Of a DNA stretch of 64,000 bases, positions 24,009 through 37,100 are shown in pieces (position 1 is the stretch's first letter; each line of letters opens with the position of its first letter). The position numbers were made by a program, and so were the translations under genes. The notes beneath the pieces are model-generated. The model was not told where the DNA came from. It searched no databases and saw nothing but the letters and a program-made list of their open reading frames with translations. Source of the stretch: Melanocharis versteri (lineage: Eukaryota > Chordata > Aves > Passeriformes > Melanocharitidae); NCBI GenBank assembly GCA_013397845.1, contig VZTG01000015.1, positions 203,630 to 267,629 on the forward strand, read 5' to 3'.

Positions 24009-26243
24009 AAACTGTGAGAGCTCATCACAAAAGATCCATGAGTTTCTAGGGATTAGTCACATCAATATCTCCTTATTCTCTTACATTTCCTTGCATAGAA
24101 GATTGGCTTTGACCCAATAAACATGAAAAGTCTCAAATCCTTTGATTAATTCATCAGAATTTAAGAGAAGGCTGGATGAAAGGATGTGTGTGTGTAAGGA
24201 TGGCTACAACAATATTCACTTCAGTTAAAATAATTCTTAATATTTACCTGTGTTTCTTGTTTTTTTGGTGGATGCTACACCAGTGAGGGCTCTCTCTCCA
24301 TGCTCGAAAAAGCAGATTAGCTGTAATGCCCTCTTCTTTGCTGGAAAAAACACTTCAGTTTTCTCATGTCTGTGAAATCATTAAATTGCAAAAGAAGTGT
24401 ATGTGTTTTACTGACGAATAACCGCAAATATTACTGCTGAGGTACCACAGCTGACCTGATAATTTTCTCTAGGTGATCCCAAGGTCTTTGTTTTCCCTTT
24501 TCTTCTCCATGTCTCCTCTGTTGTGATTGGTAGATGTCTCATGCAAAACTGACCTGGGGCTGCTGAAGGACACTGAGGAGTATCTGCAAATTGGCCTAAA
24601 ATTTCCACTCTGTACATCCATTTTTTTCTTTGAAGAGTTCAACACTTACTACTACGCATTCCTAACTAGTATAGGTTTGGATTTTTTTTCTGCAAAGTTT
24701 AAGTAAAAGTGCCCCTAAAAGAACTGAAAATGTAGGTTGTCAGTTGATTTCTATCTTCATCCTGGGAGTCCTCCCACTCTTCTGTGAACCAGGGCATCTT
24801 CTGTGTCTTCTCTTATTTGCCAAAGTGTCTCTAATCAACATTGATAATAAATATCAAGAAGAACTTCAGCTTAGTATAAAAGTCACCCTGCATTTTCAGT
24901 ATGAGGCATGTTTTGAAGTCCACAAAAAGATAGAGAAAATCTTCTTATGAGCATGGAAAAATTCTCATTAGTTTTTGAATCAACCTTTAAAAAACATAAG
25001 TCTGACTTCAAAAAATCCTGAGCTAAGCCTTTTGGATTGGTAAGTTGATACCAAGAACAGCAGTAAGGCTGAAGTTTAGCAACAGGTCAGTACATCTTTG
25101 CCTGAAAAAGACACTGTAAGCCATTCTCTACAGTCATTCGAACAAGCTATTTTGACTTTGAGATTACTTTATAACCAAGCACTAGGAATTATCCATGAAG
25201 CCCTGACATCCCAACTATGGAGATGAATAAAAAATAGCCTGTAGTCTGCCCTCAAAAGCTAAAAAAGAGAGTAAGATCCAATGGAAAATGAGTGAGTTTT
25301 TTCAAGAAAAAGTAAAAAAGCTGCTCCAGGGCCCCATGTGACTTTGTCCTCTCATATCTGGGAGAAAAAGGGTGCACAGAGTTCTTACTTGAGGGCTCTT
25401 GACTTCACTCTTTTGGAGACGAAAGTACTAAAAGAAATACTGAAGCTGAAGATAGAATTCCATTGCAGACACACAGCAAGGGAGGCAATAAAAAACATTG
25501 ACCAGTATTTAATATAAAAACAATGCCATTTTCTGCATTATGCGTCAGCCATTCTTCAAACAATGAGTACGACTGGACTTGGTTAATATTCAAGTACAGT
25601 GAGAAATTGTATTGCAGCTCTCCCAAAATCTGTATCTTTTTTTTTTTTTTCATCTAAGCTAATGAATATCTGAGAAAAACAGTACTTTTGCTGCCAGTCA
25701 CAGTGCAAATGAGTTTTGGTGCTTAGTACATCATCTCACACGGTTTGTAAGAGATCAGGTATTAGTAACACTTACATGTAGAAGTAAATAAAGCATTATA
25801 TTCCCACCCAAAGTGGCTCTGATTTAAGTTTCCAGAAATCAGTTTTGCCAGGCCAACAAACTTTCTGTCCACCTTCACTTTTACTTTTTTTTTTATTTTT
25901 CAAAACAAAATCACTCTTTTGTTTTCAGCCTCTTCCACTCAGTTCTTCCAGTTTCACTCACTCCAAGCTGTCCTCTTTCTCTGTTTTTTTTTATTCACAA
26001 CAAGCCTTCGCACTTATAACTTTTCCCAAGTGCAGTGTTGAATGTTCTGTTTTTAAGCATTGGAATAATGCTAACAATTTTCACATTGCTAATACCAGGC
26101 ATGAGAAATAGCTGGTATTTTAATGTTTGCAAATTGATGGCAACCGAGCGTAAGACCCATAAGATCTCTGAGCCCATGGATCCCTCTTCTTCTTGCCCCT
26201 AATTGTGCAAAGAGTTATACAAGACACTTAATTTTGAAAAAGC
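24009..26243. other. non-coding stretch, no gene recognised
   Basis: No gene or named repeat is recognised. A T run lies at about 25637-25650. Chance frames at 24408-24617 - and 25405-25653 - lack domains. Confidence 0.5.
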
Positions 26244-26302
26244 CTAAAACTCAGTGGGACTACTTGTGTGTGAAAACTGAAGTATGTGTTCTAAAGAGGA
26301 TC
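26244..26302 (+). repeat. possible fragment of the palindromic old repeat
   Basis: CTCAGTGGGACTACTTGTGTG followed by GAAGTATGTGTTCTAAAG resembles the other half of the ancient palindromic repeat family suspected at 16986-17154. The match is degenerate and short, so the assignment is tentative. Confidence 0.35.
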
Positions 26303-26752
26303 ATTGCCATATTCTGTCTTAAAAACATGTTTTCTTTGGACATATATACTTGGCTTGATTGTAACAGTTTTAGGCGTGACTGGAGTACAGTGAAAATAGA
26401 GAATGATATAATGGCTTGAAAAGCATTTAAGAAAATAGTGCATTCAAAACAAATCAGTGTAAACTAACAAAAGCTGGGAAGGCTCATGAGCTGTCCAGGC
26501 ATGGATTTCATCCTGATCTGAAAGATGGCTAAAGGTTTCCAAACTTTTTTCCATTTGTTTTATGGTGGCCCAAATTAAGAAATCAGCGTCCTGTGGGTTA
26601 AACAACAGAAGATCAAACATATTTGAATGCTTTTTGTTTAGCTTGGTCCTGCCTTGGTTTTCAAAATAAATAGTACGAAGGTATGACATCCATGTGGAAC
26701 AGAAGCAAATAATATTCAGAACTCATCAGAAAAGCTTAGTTATTCTCAAAGT
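26303..26752. other. unique non-coding DNA
   Basis: No gene or repeat is recognised. The - strand frame at 26444-26689 (81 codons) has no domain I know. Confidence 0.5.
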
Positions 26753-26853
26753 TAAAAAAAAAAAAAAACCCAAAAAAAAAACCCCCCAAAAAAAAAAACA
26801 AAAAAAAAACAAACAAACAAACAAAAAGCCAAAGAAATTAAAAAAAAAAACAA
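26753..26853 (+). repeat. A-rich low-complexity tract
   Basis: About 100 bp of A runs interrupted by short C runs (CCC, CCCCCC) and AAAC units. It could be a decayed poly-A tail of a retrocopy or plain low-complexity DNA; no body of a retrocopy is recognised upstream. Confidence 0.9.
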
Positions 26854-29800
26854 CGGTGCAAGGACCCTGATTTGCCAGTGTTTACATTCCTTGGCAGCCC
26901 ATATAACGTACCTTGTACATCGTCTACAAGCTCAAGCAATATTTTTCTGCCTTCCCCCTTTCATTTACTTTCCAAATGAGACAGATAATGCAATTGCATA
27001 AGTCTTATTTCCTTCGGAAGCAAAGCTAAAAGAGTGCAGAGTGGCTTGTGGCTTGTGGATGCATAGCCACAATGGGAAATAAGCAAGCCAGCATCTGGGG
27101 CAAACTTACTAGCATTTGACACAGATTAAACTAGTGGAATTCTATAGATATTAGCCATTTGCAAATTTTTTCAGGTCATATTGTTACAAGGTGTGAATAT
27201 CCATTAATTTTAACGTAGCTGTTAGTTTATGTTAATTTTAACGTAGCTGTGCTATTTACAATAATAGCTGGTCCAAGTATTAGAGTTTAGCAGCAACCCT
27301 TTCCACTTATTTTAAAAATTTTCTGTGAAAAGATATTGACCAGAGCAAGTTTTCCAGTAAATTTTTAAAGGTCTTAAAAAAGGGTTAAATTTTCCAGACA
27401 AATTCTAAAGCTTTTCCATATGGAGGCCTAGCTGTTAAAGATCAAATTATAAAACAGTGTCAGCTTAGTTTTCAGAGATTTTTCCTCTCTAAATGAAAGT
27501 ATGAAGCCAAGTCACAGACCAACAGATTTTCCTTTGTTTAGATTGTACTTCGTTTTCTATACCATATAAACTAATTTGTAAAATGTGCCCTAGGAAATTA
27601 TTTGTACTCATTTTCTTTACCTTCACGTTGCAGAACTGCACCAAGTGATTTTAACAGAAATTCCGAAACAAACTATCATCTCTATCCTTTCTCAATTTTC
27701 CTATTTGTTATGTTTTATTACTTAAACTGTACCATGTGTTTTTTATATACACAGTATTTCATTGAACAAGATTTAGTTAAGGACAACTATATTTTTTCCT
27801 GAAAAGGGGGGGCTTGTTTAGCTAGCATTTTTTTAAAAATTAGGTAAATTTTATAAAGGAATTGTCAAAAACTAGTGTCTCTAACTTTTGCTTTTGAAAA
27901 ACACCATTTCTGAAGTTTTATAAAACTTTTTAGACCTCTCATTAAAAAAAAAGGTAAGGAAAAAATGGTTCTCAAAATCTGACTAGATGTGCTTGTTTGA
28001 CATTACTTGGAATGAACAGTTATTTAGCTGGCACATAGTTTTCTACTGTGTCCTTAGGACATCCAATATTTTAAATAGATTCCACAGTTGAGGATTTAGG
28101 CAGGAGAAGGAAAGGTAAAACCTCAGAAAACAATAAGAGAAGTAAGTTTTTATGTTACTAATCTCTGAATCACCTTTTTTTTCTCCAGTGAGAAAGCAGC
28201 TGCAAATGTATATTTCTATAAAAGTAAACTAAATGCTATACAAGTATATAATACCAGACATAAACAAGGGCATCAGAGATAAATTCATCCAGTGCCTTTT
28301 TTGTCACAGAAAAACATGTGTATGTAAACCCCAATCTTCAGTTAGATTTATTATTGAAGCTTAGTATGTTCCCTCAAAACCTGAAAAACTGGACAGTCTT
28401 CTCTTTTATGCATGAAAGCAAGGTATGTGTTTCTTCTATTCCACAAGCTTAAGCTGGAAAACACAACCCATCTGCAATTTGCTGGTTCAGAACGCAAATA
28501 AGCCCACTCAGGATAAACTACTATTGTTATAAGATTTGAGATTTTAAGCCACTTTTAGATTTGTGCAGGGCCTGAAACCTGCTTGGGCTGGCCAAACGAC
28601 AAAAAAAGTAACTCTGATAAATGAGGTAAACAAGGTTTACCAACTCCTAATTTAAGAAAAATAACTTTGTTTATTGCATCCTTCCTGCTTGAGATGCCCA
28701 TTAAATGATTCTCCCTTCATTTATTATGTAAATATACTTTGCCACATTTTTTTTAAATTTCCCACTACACTGAGTCATGGGTTATTAGATTTCTACAGCT
28801 TCTAAAGTTTTTTCTCACCTTACCATGCACATAAATACAGCTTTTACACAGCAGTGTAAAATGTATACATTTCCCAGCTCATCTACACGTACCTTCTAAT
28901 AAGAACAGGACCCACTATTCAATGTAAAAACCACTGGTCACAAAGCAAACCTTTCCCTTTACTAATTTTAGCCTGACCATACACTAGTATCATCAATTCC
29001 CACAACAAAATCGCTTTTAGCTCACCATCCATGGAGTTCACCCTGTTCAGAAAACCGCATGAAAGGTTCAGGAATCACTGAACTCTCAGAGAGATGGGTG
29101 AAGCTACACTTGGGCACTACCTGGCTAACCCCAGCCAACAGGCCTTGTTAGCCACTCCCCACGCCCTCTGCACAGGGACGGAAGCTGGGCAGACAGAATC
29201 TCAGATACAGCTGTAAGCAGCTCATGCCTGTCTTTCCAGAGATCTCCAGCCCCCAAAAGTCCACCAGCACCATCAGCCCCAAGCCTGCTCTTGCAGTTCT
29301 GCACAGAAGTTTGTCCCTGAGCAGCTCGTGGTCAGTAGGTCACATTTGCTTAACTTTTTGTTTCCTCCTCCTATATTTTCTGTGAAAAGAGAGAGCTCCT
29401 TGTCCTCTTTCCCAGCTTCCAATGGTCTCCCCTAAATACTGAATGTTTCTACATCTCTGCACCCTTGAAGGGAAGTGTAATATGTCACAGGGATGCATTT
29501 TTTGCTCACCTCCCTGTACAACAGCCAGCTTTTTGAAGTAGATGCAGCTCTCTATTTCCCCCTAGATGCTCTAAGCATTTGATTAAAATTATTAAGGGAT
29601 TCGACATGGTGTTCTGCTTTTGGGGCATTTACAGGATTAACTGTTAAAATGGTGGTAGTGGTGGTGCTAGCGGGAACACTGAAAGGAGAAGGCAATTTCC
29701 ATCACACTTCATTAGAGTGATGAAACGTGCATGATTAAGAGGACTCTTCAGAGAGACAGCACAAAAGCCCAGTGACAATGGTGTGTTTTATTGAACAGAC

Positions 29801-32800
29801 AGGCTACATTTCCTGTAACCTCCTGAAAGATGCCCAGAGCTGACAACTTTCAAAAGAAATAAACTCTACCCCAACCTTTAAGCAAACAAAAATCCTTTAA
29901 TAATCTGCCATCTGTGGGTGTCTTGCTCTCACATGCTGCCTCTTTAATGAGGAAGATTTGTCTGACAGCTACTTTCCCTTCCTGATTGGGCGGCCATGAG
30001 CATGATTAGATATAATTTTCTAAGACCTGCCATTCTCCCCCATGCTCTGATATGAAACAAGTAATGCCCTTCTGCTTTACATCTGACCTTGACAAGGGTG
30101 TTTCTCATTTCCTCTCCACTTTTTCCCCCCTAATCCTTCCTGAAAACATGTGCCTGCTGAATAAATTGGATCCAGTGGTTTTAATTGGCATCTTCCTGGT
30201 GTTTTTGCCTGTGGTTGAATTTTACAAGAGTAAGGCCCTTTTAAAGGGATAGGGGAGATGACTTCCCCTTTGACAACATAGCAGCCGTGATCTTTGCTCT
30301 TGTTACCCTTCGCCATCCCTATGTATGCCTCAAGTGTAGGTGCTCTGCCTGCTAGGACCGTGTGGTTTGACGAATGCCATGCTTCAAAAACATGTCAGCA
30401 AATCAACCTTCCACAGTGAGGTGCTTAAAAGTAGAGGCAATCAGCCTGTTTAAGCATGAATTCAACAAAGCCTTTTTTCCCTCCCTTGAGGTAGGTCATC
30501 TTAGACTGAAAGTGAGGTATGAATGATCATTGATTTATGGATGACTTTCACTTATAAATTAGAATAGGTAAATTACAAAAGAAAATGAGCACAGCCACTA
30601 GGAGAATTTAAGTCATTTCAACAATCAACAAATCAGATTTGGGACTGAAATAATGAACTTGCAATCTCCAGTATGCTGCATTAGATTACATCCTGAAAAC
30701 ATAAATATCTTCCAAGACTTGTAGACTGCTGCTTAAAAGTTAAGGTAACATCACTCCCTGACCACTTTCCCTTTTATTAATCAAATTAATTTTACACAAT
30801 GACTGAAAACATTTATATTTAGAAGAACATAAAATATTTAGAAGATAAAACATTTGTCTTGCCAAAAGAAACTAATCCTAAATCTCAGAAATGCAGTGAT
30901 TTCCAATAAAAAATGAAGCATTTTTTGATTCCTTTTCCCTTGATGTGCATCACTGCCACAAACAAACTAGTACTGAAGTCTATGGGAATTACTTACTGAC
31001 AAAAACTATCACAAAATAGAAGTGTACTAATTTTTCAAATTATAGCTGTATGTAGACTTCTGGATTCTTTTTGTTCTCTTTATGAGACCTCCTCCAATAA
31101 AATGCCATTTGCAAGATACGTGCACTGTTAAATGTCACACCAGCATCTCTTGACCTTCTTGTATTTTCAGGATGTGGCTGAATGCCGGCTACTACAGGCA
31201 GCCTGCAGTGGGCCACGTGCAGGGCACAAGACCACTTTTGAAGACAATGAAGACATTAAATGGTTCACAGAATTTCACTGACGGTTTGAGAAGAAAAAGG
31301 ATCAGGATGATTGTAACCCAGCTGCAGTAGACAGCTCCTTTCCACAAAGGCACACTCCAGCACCAAGACCCTGGTTGCCAACAAGGAAAGCCAAGTCCTG
31401 TAAGACCAACAGAGAGGAATAAAACACCATTTTGTCAAAAGATCAGGGAGGCATTCAAGTTATCACCCTCACTTAAAATATTTCCTTCAAAATGCTTTGA
31501 TCAGACTTGTTTTCCTTTGTAAAAGGTTTGTTCCAGAAAGTTTTGAACCATGGCAGGGGGGAGGAGGGTGTTAATGATCAGGCCCTTCTATCAATAGAGA
31601 CATTTGCCTGAAAAATGCTACAGGGAAAGCAAGTATCCCAATGCCTTGGCTTTTATTTACTTAGCTGTATTGAGGATGGAAAAAAGCAAATATCCACCCT
31701 TAATCAGAAAATCCTATGACATTACAAAAAGATAAAAAACGTGACAGAATTCAACAGGCTAATTTAATAAAAGGTTATTAGAGGGAATTCTTTACACTGG
31801 CTTAAGAGCTGGTGTCCCAACACTGTTGAAATTCCATTCTGTTGCAGTAATTTCCATACATAGAAGAATATGCTTATGCTGTCTTATCAATTTAACTGTT
31901 TTCTCATTCTTTATTGAAAGAACACTAAATGAAAAGAACACAGCGAAACTGCTCAGGGAAAACAGCCGGTTTTAATCACTACCGCTCCTCATACCTCACC
32001 ATATCACACAGAGAGGAAAGTAGCTTTCAGACAAATATGCCACATTAAAGAGCCAGCATGCAGTTTTAAGACTCAGAGGCTAGGTTTTCAGGGATTTGGA
32101 GCTGCTGGGGTATGGGCCAAGGAGAGAAGAGAAAGATTGTCTTCCCTTAAATTTGGCACAATCACATGGAAAAGGTGGCATTGAACCAAAATTTCAGAGA
32201 ATCCAAAAATCTCCTGCTGACTCCCCAGATCCTGATAATGCTCTGAACTTCATATTGGTTGGGTCATACAGAAAAACAAAAGTTTAGGGATGCAATCTCT
32301 CTGTCTCAGTCCCTTAAATATCAAATATTCGTGTTCAGTATGTGCTACTCAGGACAGGGACCGACTGCCACAGAGCTCCCACCCCAGTTAGCACTTCAGG
32401 AACGTACTTCTGTGTGCTGTTAGCAACCTGGCTTCCAGAAAAGGAACATTCTGCCTGCGTCCACTTCATACACCTGATGAAATCAGGCCTGCACTTCAGC
32501 ATGGCTCCCAGAAGATCTGCTTTCAGGACAACAACTCTGAACAGTGCCAGCTGGCACCCACACAAAAACTCAAGGGTCTGCCCAGTGAGCTGACAGAGTC
32601 ACCCCAAAGGTTGCACATCCAGAAACATTTGATCAGAGTCATCCACCTACTAAAAAGAAAAAGTAAAATAAAATTAAGAACGTGAATCAGATGTCTGGAA
32701 GAAGTTACTCTGTGAACATCATGCTTCATCATGCTTGCTTTTTGTTCACAAATAATTTTTATTCTAATGCTATGAGCCAAGAACAACAAAAAAATGTGAA

Positions 32801-34166
32801 GGCCGTCACAATTAGATTTAGGTATCTCTCTGTCAAGTTCTTAGAGTAAAGCCAGAATGAAAGAGCTGCAGCACTTCTCAGACTAGAAAGCTCTGACTAT
32901 AAGAATGTATTCTCTTATGTTTAGAAATACATTATCTCAACTACATCTTAGATATGTAGATTTAATTCAGTAAAGATCCTCTACTGAACTTTCACATTGC
33001 AAAAGTTTGGGTCCAGAAGTAATCACCATGCATCTTGTGAGAAACAGGCTATAGACTCTTATTTTAGCATAGGGAGGAATGGCCTTTAAAAAGTAGTAGT
33101 CAAAAACCAGCAGGGGAAGATTCATCCCTAGGAAGACAACCAGCTTAAATCAAATCAATTTGCCACAGATAAGTAGCATCCATAATGATAACTCCAACAC
33201 TGACCCTAGATATCTTAGTGCTTTTGAGTTTGGATGCTAAATCTGAAAGATCAGAAAAGCAAGCCCATTTTCTGGCTACCATGGAAAAAAAAAAACCAAA
33301 TAAACCCATACTACAGTACTTTGATATATGACCATTTACCTTCAGTTCTGAGGAGGAAGCCACAGGTCTGTCACCGATGAGAAGAGAGAGGTAACCGTGG
33401 TATCCTCTCCATGAATCTATGAAATAAATTAACAGACTTCTATGCTTTGCATTGCAAAATAGAGGGAAAAAACAATTTCACAAAGGTAAGACAGCAGACG
33501 TAAGCCACCTTCCGCCTGCACAGCATCATACATACCTCAATAAAGCAAGAACTTGAGGGAGGAGACAGTGTGAACATCAGACGTGGGATCACATGCCCAC
33601 CGTGGGGCTGACTTCCTGCAGAGATATGGATAAGTTATTAAATATCATATTACATATAGTCAGGTTCTATTTTAACTGCTTACATTTATTCTTCATGATC
33701 AAAGTGCCTATTGCCAGGGACTTACCTGATGCAGTAAGCCTTTAATAAGAAAAGAAAAGAACAGAAAAGAAAAAGGCCAAAAATAAAGTAGGATTTTTAG
33801 GCCCTGCAGCTACATAAACTTTCGGCAGTGAAGCCCTGTGAGTAGCGCTGGTGCAGCACACTGTCTGGTGTGCTCCAAATGAGATCACCATCCTCCTCCT
33901 GGAAGGGAGGTTGGGGGTGAGGTGAGCCAGAGGGCAGACAGATGTGAGTCTGCAGTGGGGAGGGGGAAGAGGAGGGAGAGATGAAATAGGCAAATGTGGA
34001 ACATGCACAGAGCACTTAAACACTGCACATTATGCTCTTCATCACTTTTTCCTTCTCCCCTGACATCCCAGTACCTTCAGACTGGGAAGGCAATCCTCAT
34101 TACAATGCTGGCAAATGAAGTTCTTTTTAAAGAAAAGCTGAGCAGCTGGAAGTCTTAAAACATAAA
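26854..34166. other. long non-coding stretch, no gene recognised
   Basis: About 7.3 kb, mostly AT-rich and free of recognisable transposons. A 19-bp exact direct repeat (TTAATTTTAACGTAGCTGT) lies at 27204-27222 and 27232-27250. A somewhat GC-richer patch occupies 29030-29330. TGAAGTCTATGGGAATTACT near 30973-30992 may be a trace of an ancient sauropsid repeat. The low density of young repeats leaves room for conserved non-coding elements, but this cannot be judged from one sequence. Confidence 0.5.
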
Positions 34167-34190
34167 GGGGGGGGGGGGGGGGAGAAAAAA
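34167..34190 (+). repeat. 16-G homopolymer followed by A run
   Basis: A run of 16 G at 34167-34182 is followed by AG-A(10). Long G runs are unstable and prone to sequencing length error, and this one could form a G-quadruplex. Confidence 0.9.
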
Positions 34191-37100
34191 AAAAGCAAAT
34201 CTAAAGTCTCTGGATTTCAACACAGACATGAATGTGATATTCATGTGGAATAAATGCCATGCTGTCACAACCAGTGAGTCAAAACTGCCTGAGTGACTTA
34301 AATGGTGAACACAGTCTGAATCTAAAGCCTCAGGACAGAATAAAGGCCTGAATGCAGGTGATATTCTGCTCTCTGGAAATAGAGATGTGGCTGTGGGAAT
34401 TCATCCCTCAGATCCTCAGGAGGCTCAGAAAGCATAGCTAATCACAGACCAAATAACTTCTCCAGCTCACACACACACAATATCAAGGGCCTGTAAGACT
34501 GGGCAAGAATTAAAATCAGGCACTTAGGGGATGAAAAAAACAAGCATAGGACTATCAGATTCCTTCTCAGAACAGTATCACTTTGGTCTGGGACCTTGCA
34601 CGGGCTCCACCAGACACTGCCAAGCCACACAGCTCCTGCAATGCTTTGAGATACCTTGCTTCCACTGGCAGTTTTCTTAACCTTAACCTTTCTTAGTTCC
34701 TTAACCTAAGGAATTTGCACTCTCAAGCATGAAGAATGCTGTCATGGAAATTTTATCCCATTTTGCAATGATGACGGATGCTTCCTTTCTTCATGGTAAT
34801 ATCAGACTCTTTTCAAATCTTGCTGCGTGTTTACACAGTGATGCTTGCAGCAGCAAGATTCAAAGGCTAACTTCATGGTACTGTTTCATACTTTCAGTTT
34901 GTGTAATTTCATGCTTTTTCCACTCTTCAATTTAACTGACCCCATCATTATGAGATTATTTAAAGAGGACACCAGCGCGACCTACTTTGCCCTGTACATT
35001 TTTTATTCATCCCCTATAACACCCACTTTTCCTCCCCTCTGACCTAAGAAGTTCATTCTTTTTTATATTTTCATAAGGAACAGCTTGTTATCTTCAAAAA
35101 TAAACTATTGACTGTCAATATGAGGAGATGGAGAGGCATGGTAAGAACATACTGGAAGGCTGAATATATAATTACAATTACTTTAACTTCTATTTTCTGC
35201 CTTGTTCTCTATGTTTTTATCCCCAATGTTTCAATCAGATGCACTGACCAGACCTTTTAGTCCCAGCTCTGCCTTTGTGATAATGTGGAAAATGTTATGG
35301 TTTTGTTTGCTTAAATGCAGTATAAATATTGCATGGCTTCTGAGTGTGAAAATCTTGCCTTGAAACACCAGAAGGTAGAAAAGGCCATACTGTAGGGCAC
35401 AAATATTTGCTGGAGTGTTAGAGTGACCGTCTGTGCAAATCCTGTATTTCATCCATACACTAAGAGCTGTGCCTCACAGAGATGAAAGCAGAACATTCAT
35501 CATCTTCCAGGAAACTTCTGGAGAAGTCTCCTCAGCGATATAATCACCCTCTGGCATAATGCCATTTCAAGGCAACCCATAAACCCTCAAATCCAGAGGC
35601 TAGCAGATTAGGCCATCTAAGCTGAAAAGATTTCCTAGAGTAGATGGCTGAGGTGCTGCCCAGCATGCTGGTAAAGCCTTCAAACCGAATGTTAGTGGCA
35701 ACCTCAGACTTGACAAATCCTCTCAGAGTGTCACCCAGAGTCTTTTCTCTTTTCCCATATTTTCTCACCTAAAGTAATCTCTGCATACCTGTGTTGCTCA
35801 TAGTAAAGGACTCAGGGCTTAGGGAAGTGGTCCCAGAAAAGCAGGGTCTGACTCTGAAATCAAATGAACCATGGTGTACCCCAGTGCCTCTGAAGACAGC
35901 TGCCTCTCCCACAGCTGGCGGAGCACACGGCCACATGGGGCACAGCTGTGGCTGAGCCACCAGTGGTCTGGCATTCACACACTGCCTGCCACTGCTCTGT
36001 ATGACCCCAGTGACTGATGGCATGAGGGAATGAAAAAATCCCAAGCCTTGGACACCATAAAGAAAGAAAGAAAGACATAAATTTCACCATGATCCACTTG
36101 TGACCCCAGTGGAACTCTGTGGGTTGTTGGAAATCTAATGGGCTTGCCAGCATGTTGGCCATGAAAAATCATTTATTTTAAAGCAAATGCCACAGCAGCT
36201 TCATTGACAATAAAATGATCATTCCGAATTTGCACTAGAGAGACCAAGGACAGAATTTGTGAATTTTCAAGTTTTAGTTAAAACTCTACTTGCAACTTAC
36301 AAAATTATCCATGCTGAGATATAAAATACCATAGCAAAATGTTTTTTTTCCTTTTCGCATTGTGTCAGCACTTACCATTTTTATTTGTAGCTTCTTTTTT
36401 TTTTTTTTTAAGGCTTTCTTTCCCTTGCAGACACCTGATATAACACGGCCTGCAACACAGGGAATAAATATCCCCATTATGGACATAGCGTGCTAAACAC
36501 TGCTCACTTGCTCTTGTGCCATAAAGAAAACACAGTTACATTCGTTCACAGAGAATGACCATATTCATGGCACTTGCTATGCTACTATTTTTACTTCAAC
36601 CCTATAGTTAGATTCTGTATTTTCAATAGTAGAAAGGGGAGAAACTTTCTCACTGGAATCTGTTTCCTAGTCCTTGGGACCATGTAAAATTAAGGACATC
36701 ATCCAGCAATGATTTGAGAGCAATAAAAAAATCACAGGGTTAGAAATACAGCTTGGGTTTTACAGAAGGCTATTTGGTGCACTAGAGATGGACTATTTAT
36801 ACAGCTAACTCTTTTATACAATTTTTTTGGTTCCTTACGAAATGGACAACTCCATTTATGAAATCAATGCATTCCCACATGTTAGTAAATGGGTGAACTA
36901 GTACTGGGCCCTTACTGCACTGGGCTCCTTGCCTTTTGAAATTAGATGTGTCATGGGTAGATGTGACAGAGCAGCCCTGCCCTGTTTCACAGATTTCACA
37001 CTCACAAAGACAGACCTGAATTAAAAGTGCAAGTCTCATAAAGCTAAAGGAAACAAACTACACAGTCCTGCTTCAATGTTTTTTTCCTTCAGTGTCTCTA

